Positions 27,993-37,776 of a stretch of 64,000 nt of DNA are shown one piece after another (within the stretch, counting starts at the first letter, position 1; each line of letters begins with the position of its first letter). The notes under the pieces are model-generated. The model was not told where the DNA came from, did no database searches, and worked only from the letters and a program-made list of their open reading frames with translations. Both the position numbers and the translations under genes were made by a program. This stretch comes from an uncultured Rhizobiaceae group bacterium (GTDB lineage: Bacteria > Pseudomonadota > Alphaproteobacteria > Rhizobiales > Rhizobiaceae). The stretch spans positions 1 to 64,000 of the forward strand of contig CALIOE010000046.1 of the NCBI GenBank assembly GCA_938044775.1. The letters are read 5' to 3'.

Positions 27993-28859
27993 ATGCAGGA
28001 ATTCCGTACAATCGGACCACAATGCACACTGGGAGAGGGACCACTCTGGCATCCGCTGCTCGACCGTTTGTTCTGGTTCGATATTCCCGAGGGCATCATG
28101 TATTCGTGCGATGCCGATGGAAGCCCCCGCGGCAGCGTCCGGTTTGGAGAACCGGCATCCGCCTGTGGCTGGGTGGACAGTTACACGCTGCTCGTAGCGA
28201 CCGCTACCGGCCTGCAGGAACTCGATGTGGCAAGCGGTACGTGGCAGCCGGTGATTGCAGTCGAGGAAGACGATCAGCAAACCCGGACCAACGATGGTCG
28301 TATCGCACCGGATGGATCATTCTGGTTTGGCACGATGGCCGACGACATGACGCCGAAGAAGGGAACTTATTATCGCTATTCACGCGGCATGCTTGAAACC
28401 ATAGCCGAGACCATTTCGATCCCCAATGCCACATGTTTCGCACCGGACGGCCGGACAGCCTATTTTGCCGACACCCGCACGCAGATCATCTGGCGCATGG
28501 ACCTTGATGAGGATGGCTCGCCGGTGGGCGAGCGAAAGGTGCACATCGACCTGCAGTCCGCAAAGCTTAACCCCGATGGGGCAGTATGTGATGAGGAAGG
28601 TTTTCTATGGAACGCCCAGTATGGGGCTTCAAGAATTGTCCGTTACACGCCTGATGGCCGTGAGGACCGGGTGATTGATCTGCCGGTCAGTCAGCCCACA
28701 TGCCCCGCCTTTGGCGGCCCTGATATGAAGACTTTGTTCATCACGTCCGCAACTCAGAATTTGCCAGATCACGAACTTGTCAGTCAGCCCCATGCGGGAA
28801 AAATCATTTGCCTGCAGGTCGACGTGCCGGGATTTCAGGAAAACCGGGCAACGATCTAG
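27993..28859 (+). CDS. SMP-30/gluconolactonase family lactonase
   Basis: A 288-aa six-bladed beta-propeller sugar lactonase. Family features are CTLGEGPLWHPLLDRLFWFDI with the metal-binding Glu, RTNDGRIAPDGSFWFGTM (Asn and Asp ligands) and NPDGAVCDEEGFLWNAQYG (second Asp). It would open a sugar lactone to the acid taken by the dehydratase upstream, as in non-phosphorylative pentose oxidation. ATG 27993 is preferred because GGAG lies 9 bases upstream; ATG 27978 adds five residues but has a crowded ribosome site. No transporter, regulator or keto-acid dehydrogenase for the same pathway is adjacent. Confidence 0.9.
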   Translation: MQEFRTIGPQCTLGEGPLWHPLLDRLFWFDIPEGIMYSCDADGSPRGSVRFGEPASACGWVDSYTLLVATATGLQELDVASGTWQPVIAVEEDDQQTRTNDGRIAPDGSFWFGTMADDMTPKKGTYYRYSRGMLETIAETISIPNATCFAPDGRTAYFADTRTQIIWRMDLDEDGSPVGERKVHIDLQSAKLNPDGAVCDEEGFLWNAQYGASRIVRYTPDGREDRVIDLPVSQPTCPAFGGPDMKTLFITSATQNLPDHELVSQPHAGKIICLQVDVPGFQENRATI

Positions 28860-29047
28860 GCCGCAAAGGCCCGAAAACAGGCATTTTTTTGCGCCATGAC
28901 GCGCCGTTAACCATGTCCTTTAACCGACTGTTCAGCCCATTCAGGCTAGATGAAGGGTGCATTTGAGAGTCAAATTTATCTCAAATTGTTCATTCCGTGT
29001 TAAGAACCGCCGCGCGATTATGATCCCGACACCAGGAGGGTATCATT

Positions 29048-29458
29048 ATGAATGCAAAGTCTCATTCGCTCAACGAGACCAGCGCGCCGGTTCCGGAGAA
29101 TCTGTTTGGTCAGTTGGCCAGTGCAGAACCTGCGGATGCGGTCAAGATCGCAAGCGAGCTGCCACTCGAGAACAGGGCCCGTCTTGCGGCATTTTGTTAC
29201 GGCAAGCGCCATCTGAATCATCTCGGACTTCTTATCGCGTCGACATGCGATCGCATGTCACTGCGCCGCGCCATGGGCAACGCCGGCGACGTGGTATTCA
29301 AGCAGTCGCGTGATGTCGAAAAGACTCTGGCCGCCGAGCGGGGGCGTGCACAATCATCCAGCAGCAAGATTACGCTGGCGAGTTCTGCAAATGTCGTTCC
29401 GCTGCACAGACATGCCATTGTCGACGAAGACGATGATATGGACGACGTCGCGAACTAA
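29048..29458 (+). CDS. Small hypothetical protein with acidic C-terminus
   Basis: A 136-aa protein I do not assign to a family. It starts at ATG 29048 right after the strong site AGGAGGG, so it is very likely translated. The N-terminal 90 residues look helical (ENLFGQLASAEPADAVKIAS, then LENRARLAAFCYGKRHLNHLGL). A low-complexity Ser-rich linker follows, and the end is acidic, DEDDDMDD. There is no signal peptide or membrane segment. A terminator lies 64 bp downstream. Upstream, GTTAACCATG at 28906-28915 resembles a CtrA half-site, but this is a weak hint. Single-gene unit. Confidence 0.7.
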   Translation: MNAKSHSLNETSAPVPENLFGQLASAEPADAVKIASELPLENRARLAAFCYGKRHLNHLGLLIASTCDRMSLRRAMGNAGDVVFKQSRDVEKTLAAERGRAQSSSSKITLASSANVVPLHRHAIVDEDDDMDDVAN

Positions 29459-29521
29459 CACCTGATCCGGGGCGCTCAATCCCGGGCAACAGGTCAACGG
29501 CAATCTCCAGGTGCTTCTTCC

Positions 29522-29544
29522 AGGCGGCGTGAGCCGCCTTTTTT
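29522..29544 (+). terminator. Rho-independent terminator after the small hypothetical gene
   Basis: AGGCGGC and GCCGCCT form a perfect 7-bp stem with a GTGA tetraloop, followed by TTTTTT on the plus strand. It closes the single-gene unit at 29048-29458. Confidence 0.88.
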
Positions 29545-29720
29545 GCGTCCTGGTCTGACTTTTACCAGACTGAGAATGGCCGAACCTTCAACGGCGATCC
29601 CGGAACCGGACTGAGTTGGATTTAGCTGCCTCGGTGCGCACTTTCAGCCTTGCCAACCATTTGGTTTCGCCATCTCATCGCCGCGGGTTCATGGAATGTG
29701 CCGGTGCATGGGCTGAGATC

Positions 29721-29738
29721 TGTCTTTTCAAGAAGACA
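29721..29738. promoter_or_regulatory. Possible operator upstream of the FAH-decarboxylase operon
   Basis: TGTCTT and AAGACA form a perfect inverted repeat with a 6-base spacer, centred about 55 bp before the FAH gene. It is flanked by two copies of GATCTGTC. It could bind a dimeric repressor or activator, but no regulator gene is nearby. Confidence 0.3.
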
Positions 29739-29785
29739 TCGATCTGTCAGAAATTTGATGGATCACCAACCAGTCGACATTCGCC

Positions 29786-30481
29786 ATGAAATTTGCCTTC
29801 GATCCTGCCGCTCTCTCGGTCCTGCCGATTGTGGGCAGTGACAGTTTTTTTCCCATCCGCCGTGTGTTTTGTGTCGGAAGAAACTATGCCGACCACGTCG
29901 TTGAGATGGGTGGTGACCCGGATCGCGAGGAACCGTTCTTTTTCACCAAGCCTGCTGATTCCGTGTGGACGCAGGGCACGAACGTGCCATTTCCCACCCG
30001 CACAGAGAACCTCCATCATGAGGCGGAGCTGGTTGTTGCGGTTGGTGTAGAAGGTGCGGATATCGAGCCGGCTGAAGCGCTCGACCACGTCATGGGATAC
30101 GCGGCGGGGGTCGACCTCACGCGACGGGATCTGCAGGCGGAGGCGAAGAAGCGCGGGCGTCCCTGGGACATGGCCAAAGGGTTCGACCATTCAGCGCCAA
30201 TGAGTCCCTTGCAACGTGCCACCGAGATTGGCCACCCTGAATCCGGCCGCGTTCGTCTCAACGTCAACGGACAGATCAGGCAGGACGGCGATCTGGCCCA
30301 GCAGGTCTGGAAGGTGCCCGAGATCGTCGGCAATCTTTCCACCTATGTGCGGTTAATGCCCGGCGATCTGATCATGACAGGCACGCCGGCCGGGGTCGGG
30401 CCGCTGCAAGCGGGCGATTCGGTGACCATGTCTATCGACGGCATTGGCGAAATTGCCTTTGTCATGGGGCCAAAGCCATGA
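29786..30481 (+). CDS. Fumarylacetoacetate hydrolase (FAH) family protein
   Basis: A 231-aa single-domain FAH-fold enzyme, of the size of fumarylpyruvate hydrolases and 2-keto-4-pentenoate-type enzymes. Seen are VFCVGRNYADHVVEMGG, PFFFTKPADSVW, the metal-binding LHHEAELVVAVG with a Glu pair, MGYAAGVDLTRRDLQ, AKGFDHSAPM and the end MTGTPAGVGPLQAGD. The family cleaves C-C bonds of acylpyruvates or related keto acids; the substrate here is unknown. Its stop overlaps the ATG of the decarboxylase by 4 bp, so it is the first gene of a coupled three-gene unit. Confidence 0.92.
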   Translation: MKFAFDPAALSVLPIVGSDSFFPIRRVFCVGRNYADHVVEMGGDPDREEPFFFTKPADSVWTQGTNVPFPTRTENLHHEAELVVAVGVEGADIEPAEALDHVMGYAAGVDLTRRDLQAEAKKRGRPWDMAKGFDHSAPMSPLQRATEIGHPESGRVRLNVNGQIRQDGDLAQQVWKVPEIVGNLSTYVRLMPGDLIMTGTPAGVGPLQAGDSVTMSIDGIGEIAFVMGPKP

Positions 30482-31908
30482 GTGACGGGCAGTCCGGCGA
30501 TTTCGATTTCCGCACCTGGTCTCACCGGGCGTCTGACTGGGCGGCCGATTATCTCGAATCGATTGGTGATCGTTCCGTTCGACCGAAGGTTAAGCCGGGC
30601 GCCATTGCTGAACGGATTGCCGATGCAGCACCGGAAACCGGGCAGTCAATGGAGGATATATTCGAGGATTTCGAGAGCATTATCCCTGACGGTATGACCC
30701 ACTGGCAGCACCCGCGCTTCTTCGCCTATTTCCAGTCCAACGCCGCGCCGGCTGCCCAGTTGGCCGAGCAACTTGCGACTGCATTCGCAAGTCAATGCAT
30801 GTTGTGGCAGACCTCTCCCGCCGCCACTGAGCTTGAAATCAAGATGGTTGATTGGCTTCGGCAGGCTCTTGGACTGCCTGAAAGCTTCAAGGGTTCCTTT
30901 CAGGACACAGCATCCTCGGCAACGCTGTGTGCTGTGCTGACAATGCGTGAAAGAGCGCTTGGCTTCGCTGGCAACAAGGAAGGCCTGTTCGGCAAGAAGC
31001 CGTTGCGCATCTATGCCTCGGGCCGCACCCATTCCTCTGTCGACAAGGCGCTCTGGGTCGCGGGCCTCGGGCAGGACAATCTGGTTAAGGTGCCGACCGG
31101 ACCGGGGCCGCTCTATTCCATGGACGGTGACGCGCTCAAGCGGATGATCGAGGAAGACCGGGCCAACGGCATGGTGCCTGCCGGTGTCGTCATCTGTATT
31201 GGCGGTACATCGATCGGCGCCACCGACAATGCATCCGAGATTTGTGCCATCGCCGCGCAACAAGGCCTCTACACTCATGTGGATGCGGCCTGGGCCGGTT
31301 CTGCGATGATCTGTCCCGAGTTCCGGCACTTGTGGGCTGGTGCGGAAAACGCTGACTCCATTGTGCTCAACCCGCACAAATGGCTTGGTGTACCGATGGA
31401 GTGTTCTCTGCATCTGGTGCGTGACCCGGAAATGCTGGTGCGGACGCTCGCGATCCAGCCGGAATACCTCAAGACCCACGGTAAAGACGGTATCGTCAAT
31501 TTCTCCGAGTGGTCGGTTCAGCTGGGTCGCCGGTTCCGGGCGCTTAAGGTCTGGTTCCTGATGCGCTGCTATGGCCTTGAGGCACTGCGTGGGCGTATAA
31601 GAAATCATGTCGCCTGGTCGCAGCGGCTGGCCGAGCGATTGCGGGCCGAACCGGACTTCGAAATTATTACCGAACCGATTCTGTCGCTCTTTTCGTTCCG
31701 CCATGCACCGGCGGCAGCGACTGATCTCGGAGATCACAATAGAGCGCTGGTGAATGCCATCAACGATGACGGGCGAATCTACCTGACTCAGACTGATCAC
31801 GATGGCACATTTGCCATTCGCTTTGTGGCAGGGCAGTTCGACATGCGCGAAAACGATATCGACATCGCCTTTGAAACGATTACCCAGGTGGCGCGCAATC
31901 TTGAGTGA
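30478..31908 (+). CDS. Pyridoxal-5'-phosphate-dependent aromatic amino acid decarboxylase (group II)
   Basis: A 476-aa group II decarboxylase like DOPA/tryptophan/tyrosine decarboxylases. The PLP lysine is K301 in VLNPHKWLGVPMECS, and the cofactor-contact Asp lies in YTHVDAAWAGSAMICPEF. The N-terminal segment MTHWQHPRFFAYFQSNAAPA is typical of the aromatic L-amino acid branch. It would convert an aromatic amino acid to the amine and CO2. It is coupled to the FAH gene upstream (4-bp ATGA overlap), and the aminotransferase downstream begins inside its last codons, so the three enzymes probably act in one pathway. Confidence 0.92.
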   Translation: MSDGQSGDFDFRTWSHRASDWAADYLESIGDRSVRPKVKPGAIAERIADAAPETGQSMEDIFEDFESIIPDGMTHWQHPRFFAYFQSNAAPAAQLAEQLATAFASQCMLWQTSPAATELEIKMVDWLRQALGLPESFKGSFQDTASSATLCAVLTMRERALGFAGNKEGLFGKKPLRIYASGRTHSSVDKALWVAGLGQDNLVKVPTGPGPLYSMDGDALKRMIEEDRANGMVPAGVVICIGGTSIGATDNASEICAIAAQQGLYTHVDAAWAGSAMICPEFRHLWAGAENADSIVLNPHKWLGVPMECSLHLVRDPEMLVRTLAIQPEYLKTHGKDGIVNFSEWSVQLGRRFRALKVWFLMRCYGLEALRGRIRNHVAWSQRLAERLRAEPDFEIITEPILSLFSFRHAPAAATDLGDHNRALVNAINDDGRIYLTQTDHDGTFAIRFVAGQFDMRENDIDIAFETITQVARNLE

Positions 31909-33091
31909 GACCTCAAAAGAAGTGCAAACCGCCTCAATCACAGAGCGGCTTGCAGCGCTTGGCAGCGAACGCTGGGCGGCTCATTTTGAGGGCCGCGAGC
32001 GCATTGCAACGGGAGAAGACCTGATCGAGCTGACAATCGGCGAACCCGACGTTGCCACGCCACCACATCTGATCGAGGCGGCCGCGCGCTCCATGAAGGC
32101 AGGGCGCACCCGCTACTCCAGCGGCAAGGGTGAGGCTGTGCTGCTTGAGGCCGTCGCCCAAAAATACGCCGCCCGCACCGGTCGGGCCATTTCGCCGGGG
32201 CAGGTTCTGGCCTTTCCGGGGACCCAGGCGGCGTTGGCCATATGCATGATGGCACTGGTGGAGAAGGGCGACGCGGTTCTTGTGCCCGATCCCTGCTACG
32301 CGACCTATGAAGGGGTTGTCCGGGCGACCGGCGCAGACTTCGTCCCGGTTGCAACCAGTGCCGGCAATGGTTTTCATCTGACCGCCGAGCAGTTGGAAAC
32401 GGCCATTCGTCCAGGGGTCAGGGGCTTGTTGCTAAACTCGCCACACAACCCGACAGGCGCTGTATTGAGCGACCGGGAAATTGCAGCGATCGGTGATGTC
32501 TGCCGAAAACACGATCTGTGGATTTTGTCTGACGAGGTCTATGAAAACCTGATCTTTGACGCTGCCTTCGCATCGCCTTTCGACAGGGACGATCTTGCCG
32601 ACCGTACCATCGTTACATCGTCGATATCGAAATCGCACGCTGCACCCGGATTTCGGGCGGGCTGGGCTGTGGGCCCGCAATCCTTTATCGACAGAACGCT
32701 GGGTATTTCCGAGGCGATTTTGTTTGGCGGTCAGCCCTTCATCGCCGATATGACAGCGCTCGCATTGACGCAACCGGACGACACCGCCCGCACGATGACC
32801 GAAACCTACATGCGGCGGTCGCGGCTGCTGCGGGCTGCGTTCCAGGATACACCGGCGCTTAATCCGCTGATGCCCGAAGCCGGCATGTTCATGTTGCTCG
32901 ACGTTTCGGCAAGCGGCATGGATGGCGAGACGTTTGCAAACCGGCTGCTGGATTTCGGAGTCTCGGCCATGCCGGGTTCCTCGTTCGGCGCCCAGGCAAA
33001 AAATTTCATTCGGCTCAGCCTGACCGTGGCGGATTCCCGTCTGGAAGAAGCGGCAGGTCGGATTGTCGAATGCGCCCGCGGGGGCGCTTAA
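31901..33091 (+). CDS. Class I/II pyridoxal phosphate-dependent aminotransferase
   Basis: A 396-aa fold-type I aminotransferase resembling aspartate/aromatic aminotransferases. Motifs are [60 protein letters not shown], the PLP lysine K244 in [16 protein letters not shown] and the substrate-binding Arg in [10 protein letters not shown] choose TTG 31901, which overlaps the decarboxylase stop and has AGGTGG 8 bases upstream; GTG 31922 is an alternative. The frame is open to 31802 within the preceding gene, but that part is not credible. It ends 4 bp inside the converging pyrE. Substrate is not set. Confidence 0.9.
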   Translation: MSETSKEVQTASITERLAALGSERWAAHFEGRERIATGEDLIELTIGEPDVATPPHLIEAAARSMKAGRTRYSSGKGEAVLLEAVAQKYAARTGRAISPGQVLAFPGTQAALAICMMALVEKGDAVLVPDPCYATYEGVVRATGADFVPVATSAGNGFHLTAEQLETAIRPGVRGLLLNSPHNPTGAVLSDREIAAIGDVCRKHDLWILSDEVYENLIFDAAFASPFDRDDLADRTIVTSSISKSHAAPGFRAGWAVGPQSFIDRTLGISEAILFGGQPFIADMTALALTQPDDTARTMTETYMRRSRLLRAAFQDTPALNPLMPEAGMFMLLDVSASGMDGETFANRLLDFGVSAMPGSSFGAQAKNFIRLSLTVADSRLEEAAGRIVECARGGA

Positions 33092-33780
33092 GGCCGCTCC
33101 GAAATACCGCCATTTGCAGCCGACCATTCCAGCGGTGCGTTGAGAAACTTTTCCACTTCTGTCAGCGTGTTGTCGTCGAACCGCCTGGTGCGTTTGCATT
33201 CGGCAAGCACATCCCACCAGGTGCCGAGATGGTGCAAGGTGATGCCCAGGTCACCCATGCGCTTTGGGGTGTCTTTGAAGATGTCATAATAGAACACGGC
33301 AAAGGTGTGGCTGATCTCGGCACCGGCTTCGCGCAGAGCCTCGGCAAACTTGATCTTGGAGCCGCCGTCCGTGGTCAGATCTTCCACCAGAAGAACCCTG
33401 TCCCCTTCTGCAAAATCCCCTTCAATCTGAGCATTGCGGCCAAAACCCTTGGGTTTCTTGCGTACATAGATCATCGGTAGCCCGAGCCGCTCGGCAATCA
33501 GGGCCGCGAAGGGAATTCCCGCAGTCTCGCCGCCGGCCACGCAATCGAATTGTTCAAAGCCTGCATCGCGGGTGATCACCGAGCAGGCAAAATCCATCAG
33601 GGCCGAGCGGATGCGCGGGTAGGAAATCAGCTTGCGGCAATCGATATAGACTGGGCTCGCAATGCCGGAGGTAAAAATATAAGGCTCGTCGGAGCGGAAA
33701 TGCACGGCTTCGATTTCAAGCAGCATCTTTGCCAGCGACTGGGCAATGAAATCCCGGTCGGGATAGGAATTCTGAAACAT
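33088..33780 (-). CDS. pyrE: Orotate phosphoribosyltransferase PyrE
   Basis: Joins orotate and PRPP to give OMP, the fifth step of pyrimidine synthesis. The 230-aa protein shows [24 protein letters not shown], read in parts, [20 protein letters not shown] and the PRPP loop [19 protein letters not shown]. Start ATG 33780. It lies 78 bp downstream of pyrC on the same strand, so the two are probably cotranscribed. The third late enzyme, pyrF, is 21 kb away. The 3' end overlaps the aminotransferase gene on the other strand by 4 bp. Confidence 0.96.
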   Translation of the reverse strand: MFQNSYPDRDFIAQSLAKMLLEIEAVHFRSDEPYIFTSGIASPVYIDCRKLISYPRIRSALMDFACSVITRDAGFEQFDCVAGGETAGIPFAALIAERLGLPMIYVRKKPKGFGRNAQIEGDFAEGDRVLLVEDLTTDGGSKIKFAEALREAGAEISHTFAVFYYDIFKDTPKRMGDLGITLHHLGTWWDVLAECKRTRRFDDNTLTEVEKFLNAPLEWSAANGGISERP

Positions 33781-33858
33781 GGTGTACTCCCGTTTGCTGG
33801 CTGTTTTCTAGGCGAGCTACAGGATAAGCGCCAATGCCCATGCCGCATTTTCCGTGGA

Positions 33859-34899
33859 TTAGACGCCAACATCCCAGAAAACATCAAAACCGGGATCGAA
33901 CACCGTCACATCACCGGCGCCAGTTTTGATGGTGGCTGCAACGGCCTGCGCCGTATCCCGCTTGACCAGCGTCATCTTTTGTTGATTGACCGGCAACCGG
34001 TAGAATGCCGGGCCGTTGCATGAGGCGAAATTCTGCAAGCGGTCGAGCGCAGCTTCTTCCTCGAACACATGGGCCAGAAGGCTCATTGTATTGGGTGCTG
34101 TGAAACAGCCGGCGCAGCCGCAGGCATTTTCCTTTGCATCGGTTGGATGCGGCGCGCTGTCTGTGCCCAGGAAAAACCGAGCGTCACCGGATGTCGCCGC
34201 CGCCCGCAGGGCAAGCCGGTGTTTTTCGCGTTTGGCAATCGGCAGGCAGAAATAGTGCGGGCGGATACCGCCAACGAACAGGGCGTTGCGGTTGATGATC
34301 AGGTGGTGAGTGGTGATGGTAGCGCCAAGATTTTCAGCATTGTCCTTCACATAGGCGACGCCTTCCTCGGTGGTGATATGTTCCATCACGACGCGCAGAC
34401 CCGGCACCCGCTCGCGCAGGGGGGCAAGAACGCGTTCTATGAAAACCGCCTCGCGGTCGAATATGTCGATGTCGGGGTCGGTGACTTCGCCATGCACGCA
34501 AAGTGGCAGTCCGACTTCGGCCATTCGTTCGAGGACCGGGATCACTTTGTCAAAATCCCGGACCCCGGAATCCGAGTTGGTGGTGGCTCCGGCAGGATAG
34601 AGCTTTACGGCCTTCACCAGACCCGATGACGCGGCAGCTTCGACATCGTCGGGGTCTGTTGTTTCGGTCAGATAAAGCGTCATCAGCGGTTCAAATTCGG
34701 ATCCTGCAGGTCTGGCGGCAAGGATGCGCTGGCGATAGGCTTCTGCCTGACTGCTGCGCACAACCGGCGGCACCAGGTTGGGCATGATGATGGCGCGGGC
34801 AAAATGCTTCGCCGAGTGTTCGATTACACCTTCCAGCATGGCGCCATCGCGCAAATGCAGGTGCCAGTCATCGGGAAAAGGTATTGTGATGCTGCTCAT
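33859..34899 (-). CDS. pyrC: Dihydroorotase PyrC (type II)
   Basis: Zinc enzyme that cyclises carbamoyl aspartate to dihydroorotate. The 346-aa protein starts [19 protein letters not shown] at ATG 34899, where HLH binds the metals; the frame is open to 34998 but the family begins here. Other features are [25 protein letters not shown] with the carbamylated Lys, [19 protein letters not shown] and the catalytic Asp in [15 protein letters not shown]. It is the short E. coli-type enzyme. pyrE follows after 78 bp. It diverges from the class V aminotransferase gene across about 190 bp. Confidence 0.96.
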   Translation of the reverse strand: MSSITIPFPDDWHLHLRDGAMLEGVIEHSAKHFARAIIMPNLVPPVVRSSQAEAYRQRILAARPAGSEFEPLMTLYLTETTDPDDVEAAASSGLVKAVKLYPAGATTNSDSGVRDFDKVIPVLERMAEVGLPLCVHGEVTDPDIDIFDREAVFIERVLAPLRERVPGLRVVMEHITTEEGVAYVKDNAENLGATITTHHLIINRNALFVGGIRPHYFCLPIAKREKHRLALRAAATSGDARFFLGTDSAPHPTDAKENACGCAGCFTAPNTMSLLAHVFEEEAALDRLQNFASCNGPAFYRLPVNQQKMTLVKRDTAQAVAATIKTGAGDVTVFDPGFDVFWDVGV

Positions 34900-35091
34900 A
34901 GTTGATCCCGCTGTTGCCGGTGCAGCAGCGATAAGTCGGCAGAACATTTCGCGCAAGTCCGACGCGCCTGCCGTTCCCAATTGCTTTGCAGTGACCACCA
35001 GGATTGTTGCTCAATTTACTATCCATCCGTCTGCGGCTGTGGGATAAATCGTACAGTCCATGTCAGCCTATCTTCAGCAGGTCATTGTTTC

Positions 35092-36297
35092 ATGTCTCTC
35101 AATTTCGGTCGCAGCCTGATGGCCATACCGGGGCCCTCAGTCATTCCCGAGCGGGTTCTGAACGCCATGCACCGGCCCTCGCCCAACATCTATGAGGGCG
35201 AATTGGTCGATCTGACGGCGACCCTTTATCCGGACCTGCGCAAGGTTGCCGCGATGTCGGGAGACGTGGCGATCTATATTGCGAACGGGCATGGCGCCTG
35301 GGAGGCTTCCCTCAAGAACACACTGGCCGCCGGTGATCGCATTCTGGTTTTGACCACGGGCCGCTTTGCGGCCAATTGGGGACTCATGGCCGAATCGCTC
35401 GATATCGACGTACAGGTGCTCGATTTTGGCATGCAGGGGGATGCCGATCCCGATCAGCTGGAAGCGGCGCTGCGGGCAGATGTTGACGGAAAGATCAGGG
35501 CAGTACTGACAGTGCAGACCGACACGGCATCATCCGTGCTCAACAATGTGCCGGCATTGCGGAAAGCCATGGACGCCGCCGGCCATGACGCGCTGTACAT
35601 GGTCGATTGCATCGCCTGCCTCGGTTGCGACCGGTTTGCGATGGACGAATGGGGAGTCGATGTCATGGTCGCCGCCTGCCAGAAGGGTTTGATGACGCCG
35701 GCCGGCCTGTCCTTTGTTTACTTTAACGACAAGGCATCCAGGGCGCGCAAAAAGGTGAATCCGGGCTTTTACTGGGATTGGTTGCCCCGAACCCGGCCCG
35801 AGCTGTTCTATCAGCAATTCGGCGGCACAGCGCCGACTCATCATCTGTACGGCCTGCGCGAGGCGCTGGACATTCTGGTTCATGAGGAAGGTGTCGAGGC
35901 GGCGTGGGCCCGGCATGATACAATTGCCCATGCCTACTGGGCCGCTGTCGATGCATGGGGGGCCGACGGTGCGCTGCATCACAACATAGCGGACCCTGAT
36001 AAACGCTCCCGGTCTGTCTCTACGATTACCACCGCCATTGGTGACGCGGATCGCATTCGCCAGTGGACGGAACAACAAGCCGGGGTCACACTTGGCATTG
36101 GTCTGGGATTTGGTGAACCCGGCTCTGAGGAATGGAACCGACGTTTTCGCATCGGTCATATGGGACATCAGAATGTTCCCATGGTCATGGGCGTTCTTGG
36201 CGCGATTGACTGCGCCCTCAAAGCGCTCTCCATTCCCCATGGCAGCGGGGCGCTTGATGCGGCGGCGGCCGTTCTGGCAGGCCACGGAAAAGTCTGA
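35092..36297 (+). CDS. Class V aminotransferase, alanine/serine--glyoxylate aminotransferase family
   Basis: A 401-aa fold-type I aminotransferase that would transfer an amino group from serine or alanine to glyoxylate or a related keto acid. It begins [23 protein letters not shown] at ATG 35092, the typical start, although the frame opens at 34981. [33 protein letters not shown] and [17 protein letters not shown] are conserved, and the PLP lysine is in [37 protein letters not shown] closes the C-terminal domain. It ends 20 bp before hmgA on the same strand, probably one transcript, though a metabolic link is not obvious. Confidence 0.92.
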   Translation: MSLNFGRSLMAIPGPSVIPERVLNAMHRPSPNIYEGELVDLTATLYPDLRKVAAMSGDVAIYIANGHGAWEASLKNTLAAGDRILVLTTGRFAANWGLMAESLDIDVQVLDFGMQGDADPDQLEAALRADVDGKIRAVLTVQTDTASSVLNNVPALRKAMDAAGHDALYMVDCIACLGCDRFAMDEWGVDVMVAACQKGLMTPAGLSFVYFNDKASRARKKVNPGFYWDWLPRTRPELFYQQFGGTAPTHHLYGLREALDILVHEEGVEAAWARHDTIAHAYWAAVDAWGADGALHHNIADPDKRSRSVSTITTAIGDADRIRQWTEQQAGVTLGIGLGFGEPGSEEWNRRFRIGHMGHQNVPMVMGVLGAIDCALKALSIPHGSGALDAAAAVLAGHGKV

Positions 36298-36317
36298 AAC
36301 CCAAAGGAGGACGCGTC

Positions 36318-37640
36318 ATGAGTGACAATTCACGCGGCTACATGCCGGGATTTGGAAACGATTTTGAGACGGAATGCCTTCCAGGGGCGCTTCCACAGGG
36401 GCAGAACAGCCCGCAAAAGTGCAATTACGGCCTCTATGCCGAACAATTGTCAGGGTCTCCTTTCACCGCACCGAGAGGCACCAACGAGCGCTCCTGGCTC
36501 TATCGCATTCGCCCCAGTGTGCGTCACTCGGGCCGCTTCAAGGCTCAGGACCTGCCGAACTGGAAAACGGCTCCGCATATCGTGGAACACGGTCTGGCGC
36601 TGGGGCAATTGCGTTGGTCGCCAACACCGATGCCAGCAGCGAAAGTCAATTTTATCGAAGGCATTTCCACGATGACGACCGCGGGCGATGCCCTGGCTCA
36701 GTCCGGAATCGCAGCCCATGTCTATGCGTTCAACGCTGACATGGTCGACGATTATTTCTTCAATGCCGACGGCGAAATGTTAATTGTGCCGGAACGGGGA
36801 TCTCTGCATATTTTCACGGAGCTCGGTATCATTGAGGTGGAGCCGGCCGAAATATGCATCGTGCCACGAGGCATGATTTTCAAGGTTTCTCTGGGCGACG
36901 GCCATGACGAAGCGCGGGGCTATATATGTGAGAATTACGGCGCCAAGCTGACGATACCCGACCGCGGCCCGATCGGCGCCAATTGCCTCGCCAATCCCCG
37001 CGACTTCAAGACCCCTGTTGCCGCCTATGAAGACAAAGAAGAGCCATGTCACCTGCATGTGAAATGGTGTGGTTCCTTCCACGTGACGGAAATCGCGCAA
37101 TCGCCGCTCGATGTCGTGGCCTGGCACGGCAATTACGCGCCCTACAAGTACGACCTGCGAACGTTTTCGCCGGTTGGTGCGATTCTGTTTGATCACCCCG
37201 ATCCGTCTATATTCACCGTTCTCACCGCACCATCGGGCGAGGAAGGGACGGCCAATGTGGATTTCGTCATATTCCCGCCGCGCTGGCTCGTGGCGGAAAA
37301 CACCTTTCGCCCTCCCTGGTATCATCGCAACATAATGAGCGAGTTCATGGGGCTCATCTACGGTCAGTACGATGCCAAGGAAGAAGGGTTTGTTCCCGGA
37401 GGCATGAGCCTGCACAATCTGATGTTGCCGCACGGTCCGGACTTCGCCGGCTTCGAAAAGGCGTCCAACGTCAAGCTTGACCCGGTCAAACTGGACAACA
37501 CCATGGCCTTCATGTTCGAAACCCGTTTTCCCCAGCAACTGACACGCTACGCGGCCGGGCTGGAGACCCTGCAGGACGATTACATCGACTGCTGGCAGGG
37601 TCTGGAGCGCCGTTTCGACGGTACGCCGGGCGAGAAATAG
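36318..37640 (+). CDS. hmgA: Homogentisate 1,2-dioxygenase HmgA
   Basis: Fe(II) ring-cleaving dioxygenase turning homogentisate into maleylacetoacetate in phenylalanine/tyrosine catabolism. The 440-aa protein matches throughout: [20 protein letters not shown] at the start, [21 protein letters not shown], and the iron site [14 protein letters not shown] (His and Glu ligands) with [15 protein letters not shown] (His ligand). Strong ribosome site AAAGGAGGA precedes the ATG. It follows the class V aminotransferase by 20 bp. Maleylacetoacetate isomerase and hppD are not in the window; the FAH-family gene 6 kb upstream could be related but is not in the same operon. Confidence 0.97.
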   Translation: MSDNSRGYMPGFGNDFETECLPGALPQGQNSPQKCNYGLYAEQLSGSPFTAPRGTNERSWLYRIRPSVRHSGRFKAQDLPNWKTAPHIVEHGLALGQLRWSPTPMPAAKVNFIEGISTMTTAGDALAQSGIAAHVYAFNADMVDDYFFNADGEMLIVPERGSLHIFTELGIIEVEPAEICIVPRGMIFKVSLGDGHDEARGYICENYGAKLTIPDRGPIGANCLANPRDFKTPVAAYEDKEEPCHLHVKWCGSFHVTEIAQSPLDVVAWHGNYAPYKYDLRTFSPVGAILFDHPDPSIFTVLTAPSGEEGTANVDFVIFPPRWLVAENTFRPPWYHRNIMSEFMGLIYGQYDAKEEGFVPGGMSLHNLMLPHGPDFAGFEKASNVKLDPVKLDNTMAFMFETRFPQQLTRYAAGLETLQDDYIDCWQGLERRFDGTPGEK

Positions 37641-37776
37641 AGCCCGGAACGTCCGCTGTTTTTCGCCCGCCCGATGATCAGGTTGAGCGCGCTGGGAGGT
37701 GATCGCTTATTCGGGTCCGGCTAACGCCTGGACGCCGGCTCGGTGCTGAGGGGCGGATGCCGGCAGAAGAAGAGCA

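Larger units (their letters stand above)
29459..29785. other. 327-bp intergenic region with terminator and possible operator
   Basis: Contains the terminator at 29522-29544, then about 240 bp with no credible gene. It should hold the promoter of the FAH-decarboxylase-aminotransferase operon. A 6-bp inverted repeat lies at 29721-29738. The 8-mer GATCTGTC occurs twice, 24 bp apart, at 29717 and 29741. Confidence 0.5.

Noticed and set aside
30646-31941. 431-codon minus-strand frame opposite the aromatic decarboxylase
   Set aside because: Antisense shadow of a clear PLP decarboxylase with no recognisable motif.
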